The notes: generated by a model not told the origin, from the letters alone. A stretch of 64,000 bases of DNA from Kangiella aquimarina DSM 16071 (GCF_000374105.1 NZ_KB893650.1:862862-926861), one strand, 5' to 3'; positions 9,772-17,986 are shown, counted from the first letter of the stretch. Program-made: numbers and translations.

Positions 9772-12159
9772 ATGTTAAAAGCTGTTCAAGGTCTGATTGG
9801 GGGAGTTTGTCTGCTGGCAGTGGTGTTAACTGCTAATGCGGCAAGCTGGTCTGAAATTGAAAACAAAAGCCGTCGTATTAATGGTTTTATGCCTATCTAC
9901 GTCAGTAGTAACGAGGGTAGGGTATGGCTTGAGGTCAGTAAGTTTGAACAGCCATTTATCATGTACACGGGCTTGCCGTTTGGGATTGGCTCAAATGATA
10001 TTGGTCTTGATCGGGGACAGCTAGGAGAGTCGAAGCTGGTTCAGTTTGAACGTTATGGTAATAAGATTTTCCTGAAGCACCTGAATACACGTTATCGCGC
10101 AGATACCGACAATCAGGCCGAGAAAAACTCGGTTAATGAGGCGTTTGCCAGCTCAGTATTGTATGGCTTTGAAATCGATGCCAGGAACGGCAATCGTTAC
10201 TTGATCGACTTAACCGCATTCCTGCAGCAGGATCTGCACGGGGTCAGTGACAGGCTTAAGGCTACCAATCAGGGCAGCTACAGCATTGAACGAAGTCGCT
10301 CTGCCTTAGTGGCTGATAAAGTTAAAAACTTCCCTCGAAATACTCTATTCGAGAGTGTGCTGACCTTTAATGGTTCCGCAGCAGGCGACTTTGTTAAACA
10401 GGTTGTGCCAACACCTGAAGCCATTACGGTTCATCAGCATGTGTCTTTTGTTGCCCTACCTGATGACAACTATGAGCCGCGTGTATTCCATCCGAAAAGT
10501 GGTTTCTTTGAACTGACTTACGCTGATTACGCTTCACCCATTGATCAACCGATTGAGAAAAAGTTGATTTACCGTCATCGCATTGAGCGTGACAAAGACG
10601 GCAAGATAAAACCAATTATTTATTACCTTGACCCGGGTGCGCCTGAGCCAGTCCGCACTGCTCTGTTAGAAGGTGCTCGCTGGTGGGAGCAGGCCTTCGC
10701 AGCAATTGGTTTGGAAGGTGCTTATGAAGTTCGAGACCTGCCTGCAGACGCCGATCCGATGGATGTTCGCTACAACGTGATTCAGTGGGTTCATCGTGCC
10801 ACACGCGGCTGGTCTTACGGTATGGCAATGGCTGACCCAAGAACCGGTGAGATTATCAAAGGCCACGTCACCTTGGGTTCATTGCGTGTTAGACAGGACT
10901 TGCTGATTGCCAATGCATTAACTGGCGTACATGGAAAAGATGGCGATCAGCAGGCAGCGATGGATATGGCTTTAGCCCGTATTCGCCAGTTGTCGGCTCA
11001 TGAAGTGGGCCATACGTTAGGCATTGCTCATAACTTTGCAGCAAGCCCCACCAATCGTGCTTCTGTGATGGATTATCCGCATCCACTGGTTACGCTTGAT
11101 GGAAAAAGCATCAATCTGAAAAATGCTTACGCTGAGGGAATTGGCCAATGGGATATTGAAGCCGTTCGTTATGGCTACTCTAAGATTGAAGGAGAGAACG
11201 AAGCGGAAGAGCTGCGAAATATTGTGCGAAATGCCAGCGCCAAAGGACTAATGTTCATTTCTGACGCCGATGCTCGTCCCGCCAGCGGAGCACACCCTTC
11301 TGCACACCTTTGGGACAATGCCCAAAACCCTGCTGCGGAACTGGCCAGAGTGCTGGATATTAGACAAACCGCTCTCAATAAATTTGGTCATAATAATTTA
11401 GCTGATGCTGTTCCTTATTCAGAGCTTGCTGAAACTTTAGTGCCGTTGTATTTATTCCATCGCTATCAGGTTGAAGCTGCGGTGAAACTGGTCGGCGGCG
11501 TTAATTACGAATACAGCGTTAAAGGCGATACTTTCCGTCCGGTTCGTGCTGTTGAGGATGGGTTACAGAGACAAGCTATCGGTACACTGTTATCTACTTT
11601 ATCAGTAGAGCAATTAGCGGTACCTCAATCGGTACTGGAGCTTATTCCTCCCAAGGCGTATGGGTACTATCGGAATCGAGAAAGCTTTAATGGTTATACT
11701 GGTTTAACTCTAGATCCGGTATCTATGGCAGAGGCTTCAGCAAAGCACACTCTGCAATTGTTACTAAACCCTGAAAGGCTGGCTCGATTGTTGCAACAGA
11801 AGGCACAAACTGCCGAGTTACCGGGACTGGAAGAAGTAGTGACTCAACTGCTTACAACTACTTTGCGTAGCCCTGAGCAGTCTGGATTAAATGGATTGAT
11901 TCAGCAGCGTGTGGATTATCTTACCGTAATGCAACTATTGAGCGTGGCATCTAACCCACAGGCTTCACCAGAGGTAAGAGCCCATCTGCATAATGAAATT
12001 GGTAAGCTGGACGGTTGGTTGACTACTCAATCGAAACGCAACTCGGTACGTTATGCCTGGTTAAAGGATTTGGTAGTGCAATATCTTAATGGTAACTTTG
12101 AGCCTCAGGAAGACGTTAAGACATTACCCATTCCACCGGGATCTCCTATTGGTTCCTGA
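9772..12159 (+). CDS. Secreted zinc-dependent metalloprotease (DUF5117/DUF5118 type)
   Basis: 795 residues with a signal peptide (core ~5-23, cleavage near ANA-ASW). The N-terminal and central region resembles the DUF5118/DUF5117 domains that precede a metzincin-like catalytic centre. The active site is HEVGHTLGIAHNF (HExxHxxGxxH, residues ~410-422), followed by the Met-turn-like VMDYPHP. A long C-terminal helical domain follows. It is co-directional with, and 36 bp behind, the M14 carboxypeptidase, which suggests a paired endo-/exopeptidase set. No lipobox is present. Substrate unknown. Confidence 0.9.
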   Translation: MLKAVQGLIGGVCLLAVVLTANAASWSEIENKSRRINGFMPIYVSSNEGRVWLEVSKFEQPFIMYTGLPFGIGSNDIGLDRGQLGESKLVQFERYGNKIFLKHLNTRYRADTDNQAEKNSVNEAFASSVLYGFEIDARNGNRYLIDLTAFLQQDLHGVSDRLKATNQGSYSIERSRSALVADKVKNFPRNTLFESVLTFNGSAAGDFVKQVVPTPEAITVHQHVSFVALPDDNYEPRVFHPKSGFFELTYADYASPIDQPIEKKLIYRHRIERDKDGKIKPIIYYLDPGAPEPVRTALLEGARWWEQAFAAIGLEGAYEVRDLPADADPMDVRYNVIQWVHRATRGWSYGMAMADPRTGEIIKGHVTLGSLRVRQDLLIANALTGVHGKDGDQQAAMDMALARIRQLSAHEVGHTLGIAHNFAASPTNRASVMDYPHPLVTLDGKSINLKNAYAEGIGQWDIEAVRYGYSKIEGENEAEELRNIVRNASAKGLMFISDADARPASGAHPSAHLWDNAQNPAAELARVLDIRQTALNKFGHNNLADAVPYSELAETLVPLYLFHRYQVEAAVKLVGGVNYEYSVKGDTFRPVRAVEDGLQRQAIGTLLSTLSVEQLAVPQSVLELIPPKAYGYYRNRESFNGYTGLTLDPVSMAEASAKHTLQLLLNPERLARLLQQKAQTAELPGLEEVVTQLLTTTLRSPEQSGLNGLIQQRVDYLTVMQLLSVASNPQASPEVRAHLHNEIGKLDGWLTTQSKRNSVRYAWLKDLVVQYLNGNFEPQEDVKTLPIPPGSPIGS

Positions 12160-12171
12160 TTGAGACTGAAA

Positions 12172-12204
12172 ATAAAAAAGCGAGCATTAAGCTCGCTTTT
12201 TTAT
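12172..12204 (+). terminator. Intrinsic terminator after the two metallopeptidase genes
   Basis: A 14-bp perfect stem, ATAAAAAAGCGAGC with GCTCGCTTTTTTAT, and a 5-nt loop ATTAA, 13 bp after the stop codon at 12159. Confidence 0.92.
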
Positions 12205-12215
12205 TGTAGAAAAAC

Positions 12216-12550
12216 TGACCCAGGGCTCAGGAGAGGAAGAATAAACACTAAGGGGTGTGGAGCGCGTTGACCTTTGCGTTTCGTTTTTGCAGCAGTTTGT
12301 TTGGGCTTTATACAAGGCATCGTGTGTGAGGTGTAGTCATTCTCCATCCGCGCGCGATAACACAGTAGAAAGCCCAAACAAACGCTGCCCTTCGGGTTCA
12401 ATCAAAAGCGCCCTGCTCTTTGTTGCTCGTCATTTGCTTACAATGACTAGGCTACATGACGAGCCCTCGACCAGAACGTTTTTGCTTTGAACAAAAATTG
12501 AAACGTAAAGGTCAACGCGCTCCCAAGTGTTTAGAATGCCCAGGGTCAGG
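12216..12550. repeat. Nested inverted-repeat element (MITE-like or structured RNA), no gene
   Basis: The ~400-bp gap between the metalloprotease and the histidine-rich gene is almost filled by a palindromic element. Outer arms: 12259-12289 (starting GGAGCGCGTTGACCTTT) pairs with 12492-12523 (ending AAAGGTCAACGCGCTCC) with few mismatches, and the symmetry continues outward through AAACACT/AGTGTTT to CTGACCCAGGGC (12216 on) and its counterpart GCCCAGGGTCAG (12538-12549). Inner arms: CAGCAGTTTGTTTGGGCTTT (12290-12309) with AAAGCCCAAACAAACGCTG (12369-12387). A third hairpin: GCTCGTCAT (12425-12433) with ATGACGAGC (12456-12464). Short open frames inside show no recognisable protein. No transposase and no obvious target duplication were seen. 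Confidence 0.8.
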
Positions 12551-12559
12551 GGGAAAGTG

Positions 12560-13099
12560 TTACCAGCCGAGTACGCTACCGAGAATGATGCCTACTGCAA
12601 GCGGTTCCCAATAACGGTGGTCACAATAATGAGTATGAATGTGGCCACGTGGATAAGGGTGGTAGTAACCGCCATAGTAATACCAGTCCTGACCTAGGTA
12701 ATAAACCGTTGTCGGGTAAGTTCTGTATCGTGGGTAATAACGATCATGGTATACACGATAGTAGGTATGCTTCGGTCTTGGATGATAGTTATCGCGGTAG
12801 CGATCGTGTGATCCGTAATGACGGTCATGTCCACGCGAATCGCTGTGGCGATGGTTATCTCTACGATCATCACGTCGGTGGTCACGCCATCTGTCATCTC
12901 TGCGGTCGTCGCGGCGATGTTCAAAACGGTTGTCGCGGTTGTGACGCTGCTCGAAACGGTTCGCATCATGACGCTTTTCAACCGAGGCATGACTGCGTGC
13001 ATTATTTGACTGAGGACCTTTATGTTCTTTGGCAAAACCAGCCTGCGAAAGGCCCAGGCCCAATGTCATGATCAGTGCTGTGGTTATCATTTTATTCAT
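12560..13099 (-). CDS. Exported histidine/arginine/aspartate-rich protein, function unknown
   Basis: 179 residues from the ATG at 13099, chosen because AAGGAG lies just upstream; a GTG 21 bases earlier would place that ribosome site inside the gene. Signal peptide about residues 1-23 (cleavage near GFA-KEH). The middle (~25-110) is low complexity, made of repeated RRDDRR, RDHRRDD and H/R/D/N runs. A tyrosine- and proline-rich segment (~110-160) follows, and the C-terminal ~17 residues are hydrophobic and glycine-containing (glycine-zipper-like). Metal binding is plausible from the many histidines, but no defined motif was recognised. Similar composition is seen in some nickel-homeostasis periplasmic proteins (RcnB); homology is not claimed. 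Confidence 0.75.
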   Translation of the reverse strand: MNKMITTALIMTLGLGLSQAGFAKEHKGPQSNNARSHASVEKRHDANRFEQRHNRDNRFEHRRDDRRDDRWRDHRRDDRRDNHRHSDSRGHDRHYGSHDRYRDNYHPRPKHTYYRVYHDRYYPRYRTYPTTVYYLGQDWYYYGGYYHPYPRGHIHTHYCDHRYWEPLAVGIILGSVLGW

Positions 13100-13243
13100 G
13101 GATAACTCCTTAGGATTCACTATAATACCAACTGAGTGGATATTGGGCGCTCAAGGCTCAATAACATTCATTAGTCACAACTTTACCGCTTGTAAACTGA
13201 ATTCTTACTGAATACCTAAGAAAAATCGCATAAGGATACTGCT

Positions 13244-13717
13244 TTGAAAATTAAGATTTTTGAAATCAATGACTTAGAACAGCTTGTGCCTGCCTTTGAC
13301 AGTTATCGTCAACGCTACAAACAGCCCTCTGAGCCACAGAAAATTGAGCAGTTTTTGCGACTAATGCTGGAGCAGCAGACATCGACCATGTTTTTATCTT
13401 ATGAGGGCGACGAGCTGACCGGTTTCATACAACTTTACCCTTCTTACTCAAGTATTGGCCTGGCCCCAATCTGGACCCTGAATGACTTCTACGTGTTTGG
13501 CGGTACCGGGCGTAAGCAAACAGCCGAGGCTTTGCTGAATGCAGCCAAAGATTTGTGTAAGGAAACGGATGCGATTCGTATTGAGGTGACCACCCGTAAA
13601 GAGAACCATCGTTTGCACAAGATTTACCGCGACTATGGTTTTGAAAAGGACTATAAGTACGATTACTACTTCCTGCGTGTGAATGAGCAGGACATCGCCT
13701 CTAAGATGCTCAAATAA
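13244..13717 (+). CDS. GNAT-family N-acetyltransferase
   Basis: 157 residues. The start is TTG at 13244, supported by TAAGGA seven bases upstream; no better ATG exists near the N-terminus. The fold is recognisable from the acetyl-CoA binding segment NDFYVFGGTGRKQTAEALL (~residues 85-103, an R-x-x-G/A-like pyrophosphate loop) and the C-terminal HRLHKIYRDYGFEKDYKYDYYF, where the tyrosine after the last helix is typical. The acceptor substrate cannot be inferred. It stands alone, followed by the SAM-II leader of the next gene. Confidence 0.82.
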   Translation: MKIKIFEINDLEQLVPAFDSYRQRYKQPSEPQKIEQFLRLMLEQQTSTMFLSYEGDELTGFIQLYPSYSSIGLAPIWTLNDFYVFGGTGRKQTAEALLNAAKDLCKETDAIRIEVTTRKENHRLHKIYRDYGFEKDYKYDYYFLRVNEQDIASKMLK

Positions 13718-13783
13718 CAAATTGTTATAACGATTATACGTTTAGCCGTTTGGACTTCCATGGCAACTCGGGTATAGTTGCCA

Positions 13784-13836
13784 CCTGCGCTGATTTGTAC
13801 CGCTTGCGGGCGCACTAAAAATTCCGCTAAAAAGTG
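13784..13836 (+). promoter_or_regulatory. SAM-II riboswitch aptamer (SAM_alpha type)
   Basis: The segment matches the SAM-II pseudoknot consensus remembered from metA/metX leaders. It has TGCGC (13786-13790) then TGATTTG, CCG, CTTGCGG, GCGCA (13810-13814), ACTAAAAA and the diagnostic CGCTAAAAAG (13825-13834). P1 is TGCGC/GCGCA, and the pseudoknot P2 can form from GCGG (13806-13809) with CCGC (13824-13827). It lies ~50 bases before the start codon of an NhaC-family transporter, the family that includes the proposed methionine transporter MetT. SAM binding should therefore reduce methionine uptake. The aptamer call is strong; the mechanism is inferred. Confidence 0.85.
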
Positions 13837-13886
13837 ACTCTGAAACTTATCGTTTCGGCCGCAAGCTATTTTTTTGAAGGTTTTCT

Positions 13887-15269
13887 ATGTCCAAAAAGCT
13901 TGCTACTTCTCCTGGCCTATCATCAGTTGGCACTTCCGAATCAATCACTGAAACACGCCACTCAAAGGTTTCCAGCCATAACCCTGCTCACTGGCTAGCA
14001 TTATTGCCACTGGTATTATTTTTGGTGCTATTTCTTGGCTCTGGCATTTATTACACGACGCTTGGAGTTGAGTACGCTTTTTACCAGTTACCCGCACCGG
14101 TAGCAGTATTGCCAGCGATTGCAGTTGCGCTGTTTCTGGCTAAAGGAACCTTTGAGAGCAGAATCGCGATCCTATTAAAAGGTATTGGTGACAGTAATAT
14201 TGTCGCCATGTGTTTGATATATCTGCTGGCAGGCGCTTTTGCGGCACTAACTGGTGTTATCGGGGCGATAGATGCGGTGGTCAACTTTGGACTTTACTGG
14301 ATTCCCCCCGGATTTATTCTGCCAGGTTTATTTGTCATAGCGGCAGTGGTGTCATTTGCTATGGGCACTTCGATGGGAACACTGGCAGCGCTAGCTCCAA
14401 TTGGATTTGGCCTATCGCAAACTGCGGGGCTTGAGCCTGCGATTGTGGCGGGCATCTTGCTAAGTGGCGCCATGTTTGGCGATAACCTGTCTGTCATTTC
14501 AGACACTTCGATTGCTGCAACGCGCACACAAGGCGCGACAGTTGGTGAAAAATTACGACAGAATGCTCGCTGGGCCATTCCCGCTGCTATCATTACTATT
14601 AGCTCATTTTCCTTAATTCCAACCGAGCCCTCACAAGCAGAGGTTGCTGATTACCAGCTCTATAAAGTGATTCCTTATTTGGCTATTGTGATTCTGGCAT
14701 TAACTGGATTGAGTGTTTTCATTATTTTGCCGGCCGGCATCATCGTTAGTATCGGCATAGGGCTTATCAGTGGAAGCTTTACAGTTGACAATTCAGTGGC
14801 ACAGACCATTTATCAAGGCTTCAGCAATATGCAGGAAATATTTTTGCTGTCACTGCTGATTGGTGGGCTTGGAGCCTTAATTGAAAAGCAGGGTGGCTTG
14901 CAATGGCTGGTCAATAAAATCAGCCAGCTGTTTGCCGCGAGCCAGTCTAAACTGAGGGCGCAGCTGGCGGTATTAAGTACCGCTGCAGTTACTAATCTGG
15001 CAGTGGCCAATAATACAGTTAGTATCATTCTGACCGGAAAAGTGACTCAATCGTTAGCCAACCAGGGGAATATTGAGCCAATGCGAAGCGCAAGTCTGGT
15101 CGATATCGGCGCCTGTTCTACTCAGGGAATATTACCTTATGGGGCACAGTGTCTATTGCTTGGGGCCAGTTTTGGCATATCACCGTTGGAACCGGTGCAA
15201 TATGTGTGGTATTTGCCGATTTTATTAGCCGTAGTGTTTAGTAGTCTGTTGTTTAGAAAAGGTGCTTAG
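13887..15269 (+). CDS. metT: NhaC-family transporter, probable methionine transporter (MetT-like)
   Basis: 460 residues with about 11-12 membrane segments starting near residue 33; the first ~30 residues are polar and cytoplasmic. Family hallmarks are the glycine/alanine-rich FAMGTSMGTLAALAPIGFGL (~155-174) and SGAMFGDNLSVISDTSIAA (~190-208). NhaC-type proteins are annotated as Na+/H+ antiporters. However, the upstream SAM-II aptamer argues for the MetT branch, proposed by comparative genomics to import methionine. The ribosome site GAAGG precedes the ATG. Its end overlaps by 4 bp the end of the convergent MATE gene. Family assignment is firm; the methionine substrate is inference from regulation. 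Confidence 0.8.
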   Translation: MSKKLATSPGLSSVGTSESITETRHSKVSSHNPAHWLALLPLVLFLVLFLGSGIYYTTLGVEYAFYQLPAPVAVLPAIAVALFLAKGTFESRIAILLKGIGDSNIVAMCLIYLLAGAFAALTGVIGAIDAVVNFGLYWIPPGFILPGLFVIAAVVSFAMGTSMGTLAALAPIGFGLSQTAGLEPAIVAGILLSGAMFGDNLSVISDTSIAATRTQGATVGEKLRQNARWAIPAAIITISSFSLIPTEPSQAEVADYQLYKVIPYLAIVILALTGLSVFIILPAGIIVSIGIGLISGSFTVDNSVAQTIYQGFSNMQEIFLLSLLIGGLGALIEKQGGLQWLVNKISQLFAASQSKLRAQLAVLSTAAVTNLAVANNTVSIILTGKVTQSLANQGNIEPMRSASLVDIGACSTQGILPYGAQCLLLGASFGISPLEPVQYVWYLPILLAVVFSSLLFRKGA

Positions 15270-16594
15270 TCGACCACCGCATCGGCCCAGGTTCGACGCT
15301 GCCAAAGCCAGATAAAAGCGCCGGTCTGTAATACACGATAGGCAGCGTAAGCTAGCCAGATGGTCATAAGCCCAAAGCCAAAATAGGGGCCAAGTAGCCA
15401 GGCTACCGGCAAGAAAATCAGCCACTGAGAGAGCAGGGAAACGTACATCGGTGGCTTGGTGTAACCGGCACCATTCAATGCATTTAGAAAAACCAGTCCC
15501 ATCGCATCAATAATGATGATGCCCGCGGACAGCTTGAAGGGCCAATGCGCGATTTGCAAAGCCGTTGGTTCTTTCAGGAATATACCCATGATGGGATCGG
15601 TGAAGATAAAGAACAAAGTTGCTAGAGCGGTTGCAAATATGAGTGCCATTTTCGCCACATCCCAACCCCACAGGTAAGCATCATTGGGATCTTGTTTACC
15701 CAACGCCTGGCCAACCATGGTTGCTGCGCCTATTCCCAGAGCAATGCAGGGCAGAATGGCAACCAGCATGACATTGGTGATGGCGTTTGCCGCTGCCAAT
15801 TGATGAGTACCAACCTGACCAATAATCCAGAATAACGCAGTGAAACCACCAGCGAAGAATAGCTGCTGAATTGATGACGGCAACGATATTCTAAAAATCG
15901 ATTTAATGGTTGCCAGCGCTGCCAGTCGTTCCATATAGCCAAATTGTTTGGTGTGTTTGGTGGCCAGAATATGGTAATAGATCGAACCCATAGCTAAGGA
16001 AATACTGGTGCCGATACCTGCGCCTAAAGTACCCAGTTCTGGCATGCCGAAATTACCAAAGATCAGGGTATAATTGAGCAGAATATTTAAAGAGTGCATG
16101 ACCAGCAAGGTACGCAAGTAATAACCGGTCTGTTTAATGGCACTCCAGTAGCTACGGTAGCTGAAGTTCAAGCCAATCGCCAAAATACCGGCAAAACGTG
16201 CCTGCAGGTAGGGAATACCTTCTTCTAATAATTCGGGATCACTGTTCAGTGAACTTAGGATATCGGGCGCCAGGAAAAACAGAATGATGCTGGTGGGTAA
16301 TGCCATCAGGCCAATGATTAACAGTGCGGCATTCAAGGGATAGGCAGCTTCGCTTTGGCGACCCTCGCCCATACGGCGCGAAACCATAGCCTGTACGCCT
16401 GCGGCAAAGCCGATGAAAAAGGCCACTGCCATAAAGTTGATAAAGCCAGCGATACCAATCGCGGCAATTGCAGCACTACCCTGAGTCCCCACCATTGCTG
16501 CATCAACCAGATTCAAAACATTCTGAGAAATCATACCGCCGACTATAGGCAGTGAGATTTGCAGAACTTGTTGTGAGCGGTCTTTATTGAGCAA
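15266..16594 (-). CDS. MATE-family multidrug/Na+ efflux transporter
   Basis: 442 residues with about 12 hydrophobic helices in two homologous halves. Characteristic MATE segments are GMISQNVLNLVDAAMVG near the N-terminus and the related ATMVGQALGKQDP at the start of the second half (~residue 290). MATE proteins export cationic drugs and metabolites using Na+ or H+ gradients. The stop codons of this gene and the NhaC-family gene overlap tail to tail. Substrate not predictable; closest in feel to the NorM/DinF group. Confidence 0.92.
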   Translation of the reverse strand: MLNKDRSQQVLQISLPIVGGMISQNVLNLVDAAMVGTQGSAAIAAIGIAGFINFMAVAFFIGFAAGVQAMVSRRMGEGRQSEAAYPLNAALLIIGLMALPTSIILFFLAPDILSSLNSDPELLEEGIPYLQARFAGILAIGLNFSYRSYWSAIKQTGYYLRTLLVMHSLNILLNYTLIFGNFGMPELGTLGAGIGTSISLAMGSIYYHILATKHTKQFGYMERLAALATIKSIFRISLPSSIQQLFFAGGFTALFWIIGQVGTHQLAAANAITNVMLVAILPCIALGIGAATMVGQALGKQDPNDAYLWGWDVAKMALIFATALATLFFIFTDPIMGIFLKEPTALQIAHWPFKLSAGIIIIDAMGLVFLNALNGAGYTKPPMYVSLLSQWLIFLPVAWLLGPYFGFGLMTIWLAYAAYRVLQTGAFIWLWQRRTWADAVVD

Positions 16595-16758
16595 AGCGGG
16601 ATGTCCGAGCGCAGTGGGATTTTATGATGCGCATTGTATCAGGTATTGCTCAAAGGGCTAGTGTGCTTTGTCCTATGCCGTTTGATTCATCGGTAGAATC
16701 GCCTGGATAAAGAGGTGTGCTGAATGGATAAGTGACAGCATCCTTGCTGATACTTATT

Positions 16759-17190
16759 TTAGGCGGGGCTTTTGCGAAGCCAACGCACGTTACCGACCAC
16801 CTCGTCAAAAAAGCCTCTCAACGATTCAGCACTCATGCTGTAAGGATCAAAATCAGCATTGGAAGAATACTTAAGAAATAGCTGCTTATTGTCTTCAGTT
16901 TTAGCAATTAGACCCATCGACCAGTCACTGAACTGTCTGGCAGTGATCTCCTGATAGTCCAAAATGGCCGGATCTTTATGGCGACTATCCTGCAGAATTT
17001 TGTGATAAACACGATTAACGGTATTACGATCACCTTCAAGAATCTGTAGAAATATGCCGTTGGACAGGCATAAGGCTCCAGTGACACCATCGGCCTGATT
17101 ATTAGTCTGTGAGTGCTGCAGTATATTTTTAATGTCTTCGGACCCCAGCGTTTTACTGACCCGGCTGGCGTAAGTTAATTGCACAAGCAT
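16759..17190 (-). CDS. BLUF-domain blue-light photoreceptor
   Basis: 143 residues from the ATG at 17190, chosen because GAGGA lies ~8 bases upstream; GTG 17205 and ATG 17196 are in-frame alternatives. The whole protein is a single BLUF domain (~1-95) with a short helical tail. All flavin-network residues of AppA are present at a constant offset of 14: Tyr7 (Y21), Asn31 (N45), Gln49 (Q63), Trp90 (W104) and Met92 (M106), so photochemistry should be intact. There is no attached EAL, cyclase or DNA-binding domain, so an unknown partner must receive the signal. It follows a cytochrome b561 gene on the same strand (85 bp gap). Confidence 0.95.
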   Translation of the reverse strand: MLVQLTYASRVSKTLGSEDIKNILQHSQTNNQADGVTGALCLSNGIFLQILEGDRNTVNRVYHKILQDSRHKDPAILDYQEITARQFSDWSMGLIAKTEDNKQLFLKYSSNADFDPYSMSAESLRGFFDEVVGNVRWLRKSPA

Positions 17191-17275
17191 AATCATTATC
17201 CTCACTATCGGTTTAGTGGTTTGTTAAATAAGCCATAAAACCTTAGCCCTGTTCAGATGAAAGAGCTGTGAAGAC

Positions 17276-17830
17276 TTAATTTGAATCTTTTCTGACCATG
17301 CTTTTCCAGACATGGTCACCGCTAAGCGTATGAACAATCACGGCACCAACGTGCAAAATCAAAAAGAGAGGGATGAGTGCTTCTCCTACTTCATGACCTT
17401 CTTCTATTGCTTCGAACAGCGCTGACCCCGTGCTGTTCTGCAGCAGGAAAATGGCTGTGCCTGAAATAGCCATCCATAGAAATAGTAGCAACCCTGAAAA
17501 CTGTACAATCCCTGCCAGGCCCTGATGTATTTCTCTTTGTGGAAGTTTAAAGCGAATGAGTTGTCCAATATCCTGTGCGGCCAATCGCCACTGTGCCCTA
17601 TTAAAGTAGGTCCAGCCCTTGAAGCTCAGTTTTCCTTTGGTCAAAAGACCTGTTCCGAAGCGAGTCAGGATAAACACCAACACGGCAAGACCAAGATAAA
17701 GATGCAACAGAAAGCCATTGGAGTTAAAGCCATCATCAGCATTTTCGCCGGTAAGCCAGGCGGCAATCCCGAAAAGGGCAAGGCCCCAGTGTAATAACTG
17801 AGACCGACGATTAAAGGTTTCTGTGTTCAT
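17276..17830 (-). CDS. Cytochrome b561-type membrane protein
   Basis: 184 residues with four hydrophobic helices. Candidate heme-ligand histidines are His14 (LLHWGLAL), His43 (LLHLYLG), a His in REIHQGLAG and one in LILHVGAVIVH, the pattern of bacterial b561/di-heme cytochrome b proteins. Such proteins move electrons across or within the inner membrane, to or from quinone. The BLUF protein gene is 85 bp downstream. A near-perfect FNR-type site lies about 85 bp before the start, hinting at oxygen-dependent expression. Confidence 0.88.
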   Translation of the reverse strand: MNTETFNRRSQLLHWGLALFGIAAWLTGENADDGFNSNGFLLHLYLGLAVLVFILTRFGTGLLTKGKLSFKGWTYFNRAQWRLAAQDIGQLIRFKLPQREIHQGLAGIVQFSGLLLFLWMAISGTAIFLLQNSTGSALFEAIEEGHEVGEALIPLFLILHVGAVIVHTLSGDHVWKSMVRKDSN

Positions 17831-17908
17831 GGGATTGCTCCTCTGAATGAATGTAACTTCAATCTAGGAACTATGAGTCAATAGCACAATGGACAAGTGC
17901 GCAGCGGC

Positions 17909-17922
17909 TTGATCGAGATCAG
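17909..17922 (-). promoter_or_regulatory. Candidate FNR/CRP-family operator upstream of cytochrome b561
   Basis: TTGATCGAGATCAG fits TTGAT-N4-ATCAA with one mismatch at the last base. It is centred ~85 bp before the b561 start. A good -10 at the ideal distance is not evident (TGCTAT near 17881-17886 is weak), so function is less certain than for the nitrite reductase site. Confidence 0.45.
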
Positions 17923-17930
17923 GAAGGTTT

Positions 17931-17963
17931 ACAGACAAATGTACGGAGGGTGCATTTGTCTGT
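17931..17963. repeat. Hairpin between zinc-ribbon and cytochrome genes
   Basis: ACAGACAAATG (17931-17941) and CATTTGTCTGT (17953-17963) form a perfect 11-bp stem with an 11-nt loop, 24 bp after the stop of the small zinc-ribbon gene. It may act as a 3' end structure; there is no T-tract, so it is not a classical terminator. Confidence 0.5.
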
Positions 17964-17986
17964 CTTTGGATAATGGATATAAAAAA

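Noticed and set aside
12201-12490. Short frames inside the nested inverted-repeat element
   Set aside because: Both strands carry short frames, as expected by chance, and their sequence is dictated by the palindromic arms.
12649-13071. Plus-strand frame of 140 codons opposite the histidine-rich gene
   Set aside because: It is the shadow of repetitive His/Arg/Asp codons on the minus strand; no ribosome site. The minus-strand frame has a signal peptide and AAGGAG.
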